Source of the DNA: Rhodococcus sp. JCM 9791
GTDB lineage: Bacteria > Actinomycetota > Actinomycetes > Mycobacteriales > Mycobacteriaceae
DNA length: 45,190 nt
Reading direction: 5' to 3'
Assembly (NCBI GenBank): GCA_001312645.1
Contig: BBEG01000007.1
Span: 1-45,190 of the forward strand
Shown here: piece by piece, positions 28,138 to 36,841 of the stretch
Layout of the letters: every line of letters begins with the position of its first letter
Numbering within the stretch: the stretch's first letter is position 1
The notes under the pieces: model-generated
Seen by the model: the letters and a program-made list of their open reading frames with translations, nothing else
Databases searched by the model: none
Told to the model about the DNA's origin: nothing
Program-made: the position numbers and the translations under genes

Positions 28138-28505
28138 GTGACCCACGATGTAACACCGCAGTCCGATAGCCCGCTCCCCGAGGCTTCCTCGATGCCTTCT
28201 GGCAGTACGACACGGCTCTCCTCGCAAACGATGTCGCCCAACTCGACGAGTTGTTCGAGCCGTCGAACCACACGCTGCGCGCCGACGCGAACGCCATCCT
28301 CGAGGGATACACGGCGATCGGCGAATTTCGTGCTGCGCGGCCCGACCGTCCCACCCGTCGTATCGCTCGAGTGTGGACACGAGTACTGGCCGACGACCTC
28401 GTCTACTCCACCGCCGAAGTGCGGTCCGGTGCCGGCGCTGCAGGGCTCCAGACACAGTTGTGGCGACGCACCGACCGCGGTTGGCAGATCACGCCGCGCA
28501 CGTGA
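28138..28505 (+). CDS. AtzH-like NTF2-fold protein (DUF3225 type, frame-broken)
   Basis: About 122 residues after restoring one base near 28185 (GAGGCTTCCTCG read as GAGGCTTTCCTCG). The sequence FLDAFWQYDTALLANDVAQL, DELFEPSNHTLRADANAILE and GYTAIGEFRAARP matches the small NTF2/SnoaL-fold family typified by AtzH, which in cyanuric-acid operons sits beside the AtzF/AtzG amidase. Its biochemical role is not settled; it may assist or assemble with the amidase. The stop overlaps the amidase GTG as GTGA. No AtzG-like small gene (about 65 residues) is present between them. The GTG start at 28138 lacks a clear ribosome site. Confidence 0.72.
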
Positions 28506-29673
28506 CGCCGCCGAGCAAGCCCGTCGAGGGCACAATCTGGCGCGTCGTCGGCGCTCCTCTGGTCGCCGGTGCGAACGCGGGGCCGCTGTCCGGCGGTACC
28601 GTCGCGGTCAAGGATCTCTTCGCCGTAGCGGGCATCGCCCGGTCCGGCGGCGTCAAGGCGTACCTCGCGGAGCAGGAACCGCAGGACGAGTCAGCCGACG
28701 CGGTTCGTCGGCTGCTCGCGGCCGGTGTGTCGGTCACGGGAGTCACGCACACCGACCAATTCGCCTTCGGTCTCGCCGGCCAAAACGCCGACTGGGGCAC
28801 CCCGGTGAACCTGGCCGCACCTACCCGCATTCCCGGCGGATCGTCGAGTGGATCGGCGTGCGCTGTGCGGAACGGGTGGACCAGCATCGGTCTGGGCACC
28901 GACACCGCCGGCTCCATCCGAGTCCCGTCGAGCTACCAAGGGCTGTGGGGATTCCGACCCACACACGGATCGGTCAGCACCGACGGGGTTCTCGCTCTCG
29001 CCCCCTCGTTCGACACCGTGTCGTGGCTGACCCGCGATGCGTCGACCCTCGCCGCCGTCGGAGATGTTCTCCTGCCCGCGGACACTGCGACAGCACCGCT
29101 ACGCGCAGTGTGGTCCAGCGACGTGAACGCGGTCGCTGATCCCGACGTTCAAGAGAAGGTCGAGCATGCAGCTCAGCTGCTCGACGCCGATCCGCTTCCT
29201 CCGCTGCCCGATCTCGCCGAGTGGACTGCGGCCTTCCGTACCGTGCAGGCCCATGAAGCCTGGGCTGAGCACGGCGAATGGCTCACCGCCCATCCGGGGG
29301 CGTCTCCGCCGATGTCGCGGGCCGGTTCGCCGCGGGACGCGATGTGAGCGAAAGGCAGCTTTCCGCCGCGTGGGCGACGATTCGGGTCGCCCGGGCGACG
29401 ATGACCGAACTGCTCGCGGGTAGCTACCTCGTGCTGCCCACCGTCGGTTCGCCCACGCCCCGCGTCAACGCAACCCATGAGGAGGTGGATGCGCACCGTC
29501 AATCCACCTTGCGTCTCACAACTCTTGCGTCGCTCAGCGGTTTTCCGGCCGTCTCGATCCCCGCCCCGTCGCCCGACGACGCACCGCTCGGAGTGTCTCT
29601 GGTGAGCGCGGCGGGCACCGATCGAGGTCTGCTCGACCTGGCACAGCGCGTAGGAAAAGAACTCGGAGTCTGA
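28502..29673 (+). CDS. Amidase-signature hydrolase, AtzF/GatA-like (frame-broken)
   Basis: The Ser-cisSer-Lys triad is visible: Lys in GTVAVKDLFAVAG (about residue 30), cis-Ser in PGGSSSGSACAV (about residue 105) and nucleophile Ser in LGTDTAGSIRVPSSYQG (about residue 130). The strict spacing is that of the amidase-signature family. One base lost near 29295 (CATCCGGGGGCG needs another G) separates the C-terminal 125 residues; corrected length is 390, short for AtzF, which carries an extra C-terminal domain. It cleaves a C-N amide; the AtzH-like partner points to an allophanate-, biuret- or carbamoyl-type substrate. The GTG start at 28502 is coupled to the upstream gene. Confidence 0.85.
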
Positions 29674-29679
29674 TCGGGA

Positions 29680-30398
29680 TCAGGTGCGCCGCATCGAGCG
29701 GCGCACCATCCCGTACTCGGGACCGTCGGGGACATGAGTTTCGTGGCCCCGGTACAAACGCTCGCCGTGCAGTGAGACACCGACGAGGCAGATCGTCAAC
29801 AGCGGGTCCTGTGGCCCGACGGCGAGGACCTCCTGTGTCACCGGATCTGGCAGGACTGGCCTCAACTTCGCCGACTCCCACTCCACCGACATCCCGCGCA
29901 GTGTCTTGACGGACTCGAAAATCGAGTATTCGTCATCGAATTCGATATCGTCGCGACGCCGCGCAGGTACGACGTCCTCGGCGAGAATGAGTGGTCGACC
30001 ATCCGCTAGCCATCGCTTCAGGACACGAAAGCACGGCGCACCGGGGGCCGCTTCGAGGTCGTATGCTTCGTCATCCATCAACTCCGACCACTCGGCGCGC
30101 AGGACGTCGACCTTGACCTCGTATCCCGCCTTCCCGAGTCGTTCGGTCAGTTCATAGCTCTGGTCGATGCGGAAGGGCACCGACATCGCGGCAACATTCG
30201 CGAAGGTGCCTTGGTGTGCGCGCCGGGCGATCAGGCCCTGTCCTTCGAGCTTCACCAGGCTTCGCGCACCATCGGCCGGCTCACACCGAGAGCCTTCGCC
30301 AGTTCGAGTTCGGTCGGAAGCGGAGAGCGTGTGGTCGCGGCCTCGCGCCAGATGCGCTCGAGTTCCACGTCAAACCCGCCGCTTCTGCTGTGCTCCAT
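29680..30398 (-). CDS. GntR-family regulator with UTRA domain (HutC subfamily, frame-broken)
   Basis: The N-terminal winged helix reads LPTELELAKALGVSRPMVREALVKLEGQGLIARRAHQGTFAN, and the UTRA effector domain follows with APCFRVLKRWLADGRPLILAEDVVPARR and GHETHVPDGPEYGMVRRSMRR. One base lost near 30255 (GAAGCCTGGTG needs another C) splits the helix-turn-helix; corrected length is 239, as usual. The start at 30398 follows a G-rich stretch. A perfect GTCTAGAC palindrome, the core of many HutC/DasR-type operators, lies 39 bases upstream and suggests autoregulation. By position it probably controls the surrounding catabolic cluster. Confidence 0.85.
29683..29707. terminator. Hairpin overlapping the end of the GntR gene
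   Basis: GGTGCGCCGC and GCGGCGCACC pair perfectly over ten bases with an ATCGA loop, ten bases after the amidase stop and inside the last codons of the convergent gntR. It could terminate both transcripts; no U-tract is seen. Confidence 0.55.
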
Positions 30399-30436
30399 TG
30401 ACTTCCAACCCCCTGTCAACGCCATGGACGAACCGA

Positions 30437-30444
30437 GTCTAGAC
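30437..30444. promoter_or_regulatory. GTCTAGAC palindrome, probable GntR/UTRA operator
   Basis: Eight-base perfect palindrome in CGAGTCTAGACGTAC, 39 bases before the gntR start. HutC/DasR-type regulators bind GTCTAGAC-centred sites. I saw no second copy elsewhere in the window. Confidence 0.6.
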
Positions 30445-30574
30445 GTACGGAACGCAACTACTCGCGCGCGCAACACGAACGTCACAGTCAGGATATCGAT
30501 CGGTTACGACGTCGTCTTACCGTCTGATCAACACTAACGGCCAGTGAAAGAAGGTGGCGATGACCGAGCACAGC

Positions 30575-31351
30575 TCACCGCTCGAGGCTGATCTCACCGC
30601 TATCCCACGAGCACGTGTACACATCGGGAAGCGTGCCACCTTCGATTGCGGTGCGCACGAGTTTGTCGAGAACCGGTGTGATCGCCGATCGCAGACTCGC
30701 CGTGTCGTCGCCTACGGGCGTGAGGAACCCGTACGTCGCCGCTCCCAGGTCGCGGGCGACCGCAGTGGCGACTGATCCGGGAGCATCTGCCGAGTGTGCA
30801 ACGAGCTCGCATCCGAGATTCTCCACCAGAATCCTTCCGGTGGATCGACCTTCGTCTGCCGCCAGGAAGCTCGAGAGATACAGCACATTGACGCGGCGAG
30901 CCGGGTCCACGGCCGCGACGCCGCGCACGAACCCCGCCGCAGCACGTTGCTGAGTCGGCACGGGTGGTCCTGCGACAAAGCCGATGGATCCTCTGACTTC
31001 ATGCGCGGCAGCGCGTCCCGCATGCTCGGCACCGAGCCACCAGCACCAGTCGATCATGGTGACGCCGGGCGGAGTGGTGAATGTCGCGGGGTTGTCCGTG
31101 TATTCGGTGGGCACGTCGGACAGGATGATCGAACGCCGCCCGTCGGCCAGACGATGCGCGTCGTCGAGGTACTGGATTCCATGCAGGACCAGGACATCAC
31201 ATTCTTGAACGGTCTCGTCCAGCTCGCCAACCACGACGTAGGGGTCGAAACCCACGTCCCTCCAGACCCTCGACGCATCCCACGCCCCGTCCAACCATCC
31301 GGCATCGCCACCGGTCGCCGGTACCACCAGCCCGATCCGTGTGTTCTCCAC
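30575..31351 (-). CDS. BMP/PnrA-fold periplasmic-binding-type protein without signal peptide
   Basis: 258 residues, intact. It opens directly on the first strand, VENTRIGLVVPATGGDAGWLD, and later has RGSIGFVAGPPVPTQQRAAAGFVRGVAAVDPARRVNVLYLSSFLAADEGR and DLGAATYGFLTPVGDD, the pattern of the basic-membrane-protein (BMP/PnrA) binding family. Those proteins are normally lipoproteins of ABC or nucleoside importers, but here there is no signal peptide or lipobox. Extending to the TTG at 31384 adds only MKSKELECECT, not an export signal. A cytoplasmic ligand sensor or carrier is the simplest reading. It is divergent from the reductase gene at 31407 with a 55-base gap. Confidence 0.72.
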   Translation of the reverse strand: MENTRIGLVVPATGGDAGWLDGAWDASRVWRDVGFDPYVVVGELDETVQECDVLVLHGIQYLDDAHRLADGRRSIILSDVPTEYTDNPATFTTPPGVTMIDWCWWLGAEHAGRAAAHEVRGSIGFVAGPPVPTQQRAAAGFVRGVAAVDPARRVNVLYLSSFLAADEGRSTGRILVENLGCELVAHSADAPGSVATAVARDLGAATYGFLTPVGDDTASLRSAITPVLDKLVRTAIEGGTLPDVYTCSWDSGEISLER

Positions 31352-31406
31352 GGTGCACTCACACTCCAGTTCCTTGGATTTCAATCACCCGAAGTTAGGA
31401 TAAACA

Positions 31407-32557
31407 TTGTCAATTAGCTTGCCTATCATAAAATCCTGTCCCAAGTCGATGCGCATCGGCCCGTGCGGAGGTGTGTTCACCGATGGTGGTTGCGAGATTC
31501 GTCCGGACCACGGCTGTAGCTTCCTCGACCCCGCTCAGCACGCCGTTCGCGCGACCGACGAAGCAACGTTACTTCCCGTCGAGAAGGCTCCGGTCCGCCG
31601 CGCGTCGGAAAGCCGTCTGAAGAAGGCTCTCGACAGCGGACGATTCGCGATCATCGCCGAGGTGAACGGCGCAGACAGCTCCAGCGCAACGGAATTCGTG
31701 GATTCGGCCCGGGTGGTCGCCGGTGTCGCGGATATCGTCTCCATCACCGACCACTCCGGCGCGAACGTCCACATGGGCAACATCGCCGCGACCGCTCACC
31801 TCCGTAACGCGGGCCTCGATGTCATGCCGACGTTCGGGTGCCGCGACCGCAATCGGATTGCGCTTCAAGGCGATCTTCTCGGCGTGGCAAGCTTGGGTGT
31901 GCGCAACGCACTCATCGTCACCGGTAATCACGTGGAGGTCGGCGATTCTCCTCATGCACGACCGGTTTTCGACCTCGACAGTCCCCGCCTCCTGGCCATC
32001 GCCGACCGGCTGCGGAACGAGGGCCTGCTGGACAACGGCCGCGCGGTGGAAGTGGCACCGGATCTGTTCCTCGGTGCGTCGTGCATCCGTTCGCTCCGCC
32101 GTATGACGACCGTCCCCGTCAGGCCATTCGGAAGGTGCGAGCGGGCGCGGACTTCATCATCTCCCAGCATATTTTCGAGCTCCCTCGCTGGCGCGTATTC
32201 ATCGCCGAGGTCAACCGGCTCCGTGCCGACGAACGGCCGTTCCACATGCTCGGCGGAATCGCGATCATGCCCAGCGAGCAGATCGCGCGGCAGGTCAACG
32301 CCGGCCTGCGCGGGTTCTCGATTCCCGAGTCGCTGCTGACGCGCCTACGCCAAGCCAAGGATCCGCAGGACGAGGGCCTCGAGATCGCTGCGGAGATGCT
32401 TACCGAACTCACCGAGACCGAAGGAGTTTCAGGCTGTCTGCTGGCACCGGTCACCGGTCGCCAGAATGCACTCGCTGCATCGGTAGAGCAGTCCGAGCTC
32501 ATCACCGAGGTGCGCCGCCGCGCCGGCATCCCCGTCCAGACCGGAGCTCTCGCATGA
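31407..32557 (+). CDS. Methylenetetrahydrofolate reductase-family protein with Cys-rich N-terminal extension (frame-broken)
   Basis: Residues about 10-42 read SCPKSMRIGPCGGVFTDGGC and then CSFLDP, a four-Cys motif of the MTHFR C-terminal-like (MetV-type) family, here placed in front. From about residue 65 a TIM barrel follows with RFAIIAEVNGADS, SITDHSGANVHMGN, LIVTGNHVEVGDSP and GADFIISQHIFELPRW, the MetF fold that interconverts methylene- and methyl-tetrahydrofolate. One base lost near 32088 (ATCCGTTCG read as ATCCCGTTCG) splits it; corrected length is 383. The TTG start at 31407 has AGGA six bases upstream. Its stop overlaps the next ATG as ATGA. In a catabolic cluster it may oxidise methyl-folate from demethylation; that is inference. 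Confidence 0.82.
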
Positions 32558-33597
32558 GCCGCCGGGTCATGAGCGTGACCGGCCCCGTCGACGTCGACGA
32601 CCTGGGCGTGGTCATGCCGCACGAGCATCTCATCGCCAATGCCCACTCGCAGTGGATCTACCCCGAGAACCGGGACGACCTCGCGCATTACACCCAGCCG
32701 TACTCTGCGACGCTGCACGGCGAAGTCCAGCTCGAGCCGTTCTCGTTCCGCTCCGCGATGCAGCAGCTCGATCTCGACGTCGCCAGGGAAGAACTCGAGA
32801 CGTATCTCGGTGCCGGTGGCGGCACGGTCGTCGACCTCGGCATCCCCGGATTCGGACGCGATCCTGCGGCGCTGAAAGCGCTGTCGGAGCTCACCGGTGC
32901 CACGGTGATCATGGGGTGTGGCGAGTACGTAGAGCATTCGCATTCGCCGTACGTCCGGCATTCGTCCGCCGAGGTCGTACGGGACGTCCTGCTCCACGAG
33001 ATCGAGTTCGGCGTGGGCAATACCGGTGTCCGTCCGGGCATCATCGGTGAGATCGGCACCGGCAATCCACCCACCTCCGAGGAACGTAAGGTGGTGTGCG
33101 GCGCAGCGATGGCCCAGATGGAGTCGGGGCTCGCCCTGAATCTGCATCGGACGATCTTCCCGGACCCGCTCGCCACGCTCCCCCTGGTCGACGAGATCCT
33201 CGATATGGGTGTCGACCCGCGCAAGCTCATCGTCAGCCACTGCGACGAGCGTCCGGAGCCGGAGTTCGCACTCGAGCTCGCTCGCCGCGGGTGTTGGGTC
33301 GAGCTCGACACGTTCGGGATGGAGCAGTGGGCGATGTCTGCGCGTCGAGGAGACGAGTATCCCGATCGCGCGTTCGATCATCACCGGATCGACCTGCTGA
33401 TCCGGCTGCTCGATGAGGCTTCAGCGACCGCGTGCTCGTGAGCCACGACATCGCAATGAAGCCGCAGTTCACGCGATACGGAGGGTGGGGACTCCGGCAT
33501 CTGCTGCACGGCATACGCCCCCGGCTCCGCGCGTGGTGTCACCGACCAGGTGTTCGCCGAGATTACGGTCCGCAACCCTGCGGCCGCACTCGCCTGA
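32554..33597 (+). CDS. Phosphotriesterase-family metal-dependent hydrolase (Php-like, frame-broken)
   Basis: An amidohydrolase-fold enzyme. The metal ligands of the family are placed as expected: MPHEHLIAN (HxH) near residue 30, GIIGEIGTG (bridging position occupied by Glu, as in Php-like proteins) near 170, LNLHRTIF (His), VSHCDERP (His) and VLVSHDIAMK (Asp). Two breaks occur: one base near 33420 (GAGGCTTCAGCG needs another G) and a CG pair near 33533. Corrected length is 348. Family members hydrolyse lactones, esters, phosphotriesters or amides; the physiological substrate is unknown. ATGA coupling to the methylenetetrahydrofolate reductase-type gene implies a shared pathway. Confidence 0.85.
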
Positions 33598-33626
33598 TCA
33601 CCCCACTCCACAACCGAGTACGAGCA

Positions 33627-33657
33627 GAAGCCGCGACCTCGACGAGGTCGCGGCTTC
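33627..33657. terminator. Hairpin terminator after the phosphotriesterase-family gene
   Basis: GAAGCCGCGACCTC and GAGGTCGCGGCTTC form a perfect 14-base stem with a GAC loop, followed by GTTCGT, 29 bases past the stop. Confidence 0.8.
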
Positions 33658-33681
33658 GTTCGTGTCCCATCGAAATGACAT

Positions 33682-33712
33682 GAGGCTCGGCCGGGGATCC
33701 CGGCCGAGCCTC
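33682..33712. terminator. Hairpin terminator for the convergent ABC operon
   Basis: GAGGCTCGGCCGGG and CCCGGCCGAGCCTC form a perfect 14-base stem with a GAT loop, 24 bases past the permease stop on the minus strand. Together with the hairpin at 33627 it insulates two convergent operons. Confidence 0.8.
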
Positions 33713-33736
33713 TCGGTCTTGTGAACTCGTCAGTGC

Positions 33737-34609
33737 TTACTCGTCATCGGGCACCGCCGACTCGTGCCAGCGGTGCAGCACCAACCATTCGAAGAAGCTG
33801 ACGATGCCGAACAGAATCAGTGCCACGACACTCGCCAGCACGACCGCGGCGAACAGCTCAGGTGTGCGGAGCTGATTGGCGTAGTGGGTGATTGCGTAAC
33901 CGAGCCCTCCGGCGCCGCCACCGATTCCGGCCGCGAACTCACCGACGATTGCGCCGATCGCCGCCGAGCTGGCCGCAACCTTGAGGCCCGTCATGATCTC
34001 GGGTAGCGCATGCGGGACACGCAGTGAGAACAACTGCACGCGCGGCGCGGCACCGGCCATGCGGTAGAGCTGAACGAGGTTGCGATCGGTGGATTTCAGG
34101 CCTTGCAGCGTATTGGCCGCGACCGGGAACACCGCCAGCATCGCCGCGACGAGCGTGTTGGTTGCGATGCCGGCTCCGAACCACACCACGAGAATGGGTG
34201 CGACGGCAATGATCGGAATCGTCTGCAGAATAACGAGATACGGATAGACTCCGAGTTCTGCGGTCTTCCAGCGCGCCATGACAAGGGCTGTGGCGAAGCC
34301 GCTGACCACGGCCAGCAGGAATCCGAGGTACGCCTCCTGCATGGTGACCAGGGTCGGTTCGACGAGGTCGGGCGCGCGTTCGATCAGGGCGGTGACCACG
34401 TCCATCGGCGACGGCACCAAATAGGTAGGAACCCCGGTGAAGACCACCGCTGTTTGCCACAGGACGAGGGCAAGGACCGCGAAGGCAACCGGAATCACAA
34501 CTTTGCGACCCAGATCCTTCCGCTGTTTCGGCCGTGCAGGCTCCGCCGCCGCGGGTCCGACGTCGGGGACGATGTTCGTGTCGATGGGTGACTGCAGTGT
34601 CTGAGACAT
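33737..34609 (-). CDS. ABC transporter permease, SsuC/ThiX/TauC type
   Basis: 290 residues, intact. A polar N-terminus of about 38 residues is followed by six to seven hydrophobic helices, with GFLLAVVSGFATALVMARWK, PVAANTLQGLKSTDRNLVQLYRMAGA (EAA-type loop contacting the ATPase) and PHALPEIMTGLKVAASSAAIGAIVGEF, typical of the BPD inner-membrane component for small organic solutes. It starts ten bases after the ATPase stop and is the last gene of a binding protein-ATPase-permease operon. Confidence 0.92.
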   Translation of the reverse strand: MSQTLQSPIDTNIVPDVGPAAAEPARPKQRKDLGRKVVIPVAFAVLALVLWQTAVVFTGVPTYLVPSPMDVVTALIERAPDLVEPTLVTMQEAYLGFLLAVVSGFATALVMARWKTAELGVYPYLVILQTIPIIAVAPILVVWFGAGIATNTLVAAMLAVFPVAANTLQGLKSTDRNLVQLYRMAGAAPRVQLFSLRVPHALPEIMTGLKVAASSAAIGAIVGEFAAGIGGGAGGLGYAITHYANQLRTPELFAAVVLASVVALILFGIVSFFEWLVLHRWHESAVPDDE

Positions 34610-34619
34610 CCGTCGCTCC

Positions 34620-35387
34620 TCAGTGGTCGAATGCGAGCAGGCCGGAAATTTCTTGGGTGAGATCGTCGAGCGCAGCGGTGTCCCGGGCGGAGCCGTCCTG
34701 CGTCGGCGGGCTCGGAGAGTCGATCACGCGATCGATACGTCCCGGCCTGGCAGCCATCACCACCACACGGTGCGCGATGTTGACGGCTTCCTGAATGGAG
34801 TGGGTGATGAACAGCGCACTGAACTGCTGCAGACGCCACAGATCCAGTACGACCTCCGACATCTTTGCGCGAGTGAACTCGTCGAGCGCGGCGAACGGTT
34901 CGTCGAAGAACATGATCTCGGGTGAGCTCGTGATTGCGCGGGCCAGGGAAACGCGCATCTTCATGCCGCCGGACAGCTGCCGTGGCAACGCCGACGCGAA
35001 GGGAGTGAGCCCCACAGTCTCGAGCGCGGCTGCAGCCGCAGTGCGACGTTCCACCTTCGGCATCTTCTTCAGCTTGGCGACGAGTTCGACGTTGCTCTGG
35101 ACTGTGCGCCACGCCAGCAGCGTCGGATCCTGGAAGACGTATGCCTGTTCGCTCGCACGTCGGACCAGCTCACCGCTACTGACCTCGGCGAGACCGGCCG
35201 CCATCCGCAGGACGGTGGTCTTACCGCAGCCGGACGGGCCCACGATCGAGACGATCTCTCCCTTCGCGATACTCAGATCGAGTGGCGTGATGGCGTGATA
35301 GCCGTTGCGGAAGATCTTCTCGACGCCGCGAAACTCCAACATGGGTGGCGTTGCCAGTTCGGTCTCTCGGTCCATAACGGTGGTCAT
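34620..35387 (-). CDS. ABC transporter ATPase, SsuB/ThiZ/TauB type
   Basis: About 255 residues, intact. Walker A is GPSGCGKTTV, the Q-loop is AYVFQDPTLLAWRTV, the signature is LSGGMKMRVSLARA, Walker B is IMFFDEPFAALDE and the switch His is in LFITHSIQEAV. The start at 35387 is supported by AGGAG about six bases upstream. It energises the importer encoded by its two neighbours. Confidence 0.93.
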   Translation of the reverse strand: MTTVMDRETELATPPMLEFRGVEKIFRNGYHAITPLDLSIAKGEIVSIVGPSGCGKTTVLRMAAGLAEVSSGELVRRASEQAYVFQDPTLLAWRTVQSNVELVAKLKKMPKVERRTAAAAALETVGLTPFASALPRQLSGGMKMRVSLARAITSSPEIMFFDEPFAALDEFTRAKMSEVVLDLWRLQQFSALFITHSIQEAVNIAHRVVVMAARPGRIDRVIDSPSPPTQDGSARDTAALDDLTQEISGLLAFDH

Positions 35388-35439
35388 TCCTACTCCTCGA
35401 GGTTCGGACGGCAGGGACGGTGTTCCGTCCGCCGACCGG

Positions 35440-36516
35440 TCAGAAGTCGATGTGCTCGTACGTGCCTTCGGGTGCATCGGGGCGGGTTTCGAGCGGGGCG
35501 ATATCTGGGGTAATGGTGAGGTCTGCGATGTCGGCGACGGTCAGATCGTCCGTCTTCAGAACCCCGAGCTTCTTCATCTGCTCGATGAGCGTGGCCCACC
35601 GCTCCTCGGTCATCGCGCCGATCGTGGCTTCGCCTTCGGCGGTGAGGACGTAGTCGCGCTGTGCGTCCCACTCGAACCACAGCAGGTCGGCTGCGAGCTC
35701 CTTGTCGACCTCGTTTATCAGGTAGTCGTTGATCTGCTGAGCGACGTCGATGTCGCCCATGTAGTCACGCCAGCCTTTGTTGCTGGCCTCGACGAAGGCC
35801 TCGACCACGTCGCGGTTGCCCTCGAGGTAGTCGTCGGTGACGTACGTGACGGTGTTGTAGGGGTTGAAACCGGTATCGGCGAACGGAAGGAACGTGACCG
35901 CAAGATCACCTTCCTTGTGGGCGACGTACGGTTCGTTGACCGCGATTCCCTGCTGCACCAGCGTGTCGTCGCGAATGAAGTTGGCGAGGCTGCCGGTGTA
36001 CTGCATCTGCTGGAAGTCGATGCCGTATTCCTGCTTGACCCACTCCGGTCCGAGGACGCCCGCGGAGTTGACCCAGGACATACCGTCGGTGTCCTCGAAG
36101 GTGTCGATTCCGGAATCCGCGTGAACCATCATTCCGGTGATGCTCTTCTGAATGATCGCGTTGACTGCCTGGAGCGGGATGCCCTCGTCCTGGGCCTGAA
36201 CGATCTCGTTGGCGCCGCTACCGGTGATGCCGAAGTCGGCGCGCCCCGATGCGACGAGCTGGGTACCCGACACCTGCGGGCCGCCCGGTTCGATCGTCAC
36301 ATTCAGGCCGGCTTCCTCGAAGTAGCCGAGCTGCTGCGCCGCATAGAATCCGCCGCTTTCGGCATTCGGGTACCAGCCGAGTACCACTGTCACGTCGGTC
36401 AGGCCGCTGTTGGAAGGGGTATCTGCCGCCGAGTCGGTCGAGCATGCAGACAGAGCAAGGACGGAGGCAAGGACGGTGGCTGTCACAGCACGTTCCCGGG
36501 TCTTTCGATTGAACAC
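35440..36516 (-). CDS. NMT1/THI5-like ABC substrate-binding lipoprotein (ThiY/RibY type)
   Basis: 358 residues, intact. Signal peptide and lipobox VLASVLALSACST, then VTVVLGWYPNAESGGFYAAQQLGYFEEAGLNVTIEPGGP, the hallmark of the NMT1/THI5 group that binds pyrimidine, riboflavin or related ring compounds and also nitriles and sulfonates. GADFGITG-like GRADFGITGSGANEIV and EWVKQEYGIDF follow. It is first in the importer operon and divergent from the cupin-creatininase operon, which strongly suggests that it brings in that operon's substrate. Which ligand it binds cannot be read from the sequence. Confidence 0.9.
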   Translation of the reverse strand: MFNRKTRERAVTATVLASVLALSACSTDSAADTPSNSGLTDVTVVLGWYPNAESGGFYAAQQLGYFEEAGLNVTIEPGGPQVSGTQLVASGRADFGITGSGANEIVQAQDEGIPLQAVNAIIQKSITGMMVHADSGIDTFEDTDGMSWVNSAGVLGPEWVKQEYGIDFQQMQYTGSLANFIRDDTLVQQGIAVNEPYVAHKEGDLAVTFLPFADTGFNPYNTVTYVTDDYLEGNRDVVEAFVEASNKGWRDYMGDIDVAQQINDYLINEVDKELAADLLWFEWDAQRDYVLTAEGEATIGAMTEERWATLIEQMKKLGVLKTDDLTVADIADLTITPDIAPLETRPDAPEGTYEHIDF

Positions 36517-36841
36517 GCAATTCTCCTCAATGGAACGGCACCTGAAAGCGCCACTGAACCTTTCGGCTGAAGCGATCGTAAAACCACGTCGTAACGCGAT
36601 CTTCTCGCTCGCATTACGCCCGGATGTCGTGTGTTAATTCCCTGAGCAGGAGGGCTTTTCGGATTCAGTGTCAGACTCGCCCTCGACCGAATCAGGTGAC
36701 GGCGCCCACAATTCTCTCCGGGGAGTAAACCTCGTGTTACGAGTCATTTACATCGTCGTCAGACACCGATGTCCATGTATACGGTTGCGTTGCGGCGCGA
36801 TCGGAGTATCCGCGTCAGCAACCCTCGAAAAGGAGATCATC
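36517..36841. promoter_or_regulatory. Divergent promoter region of importer and hydrolase operons
   Basis: About 325 bases with no credible gene. I see CTCGT-GTT-ACGAG (about 36729-36741), the only neat dyad, followed by an AT-rich ATTTACATCG; and AAAAGGAG just before the cupin GTG. No GTCTAGAC copy is present, so control by the nearby GntR here is not shown. Confidence 0.45.

Noticed and set aside
30554-30775. Small plus-strand gene starting MTEHSS
   Set aside because: Only the ribosome site and first codons look real; the rest is antisense to the BMP-like gene. Reported as an orphan start rather than a gene.
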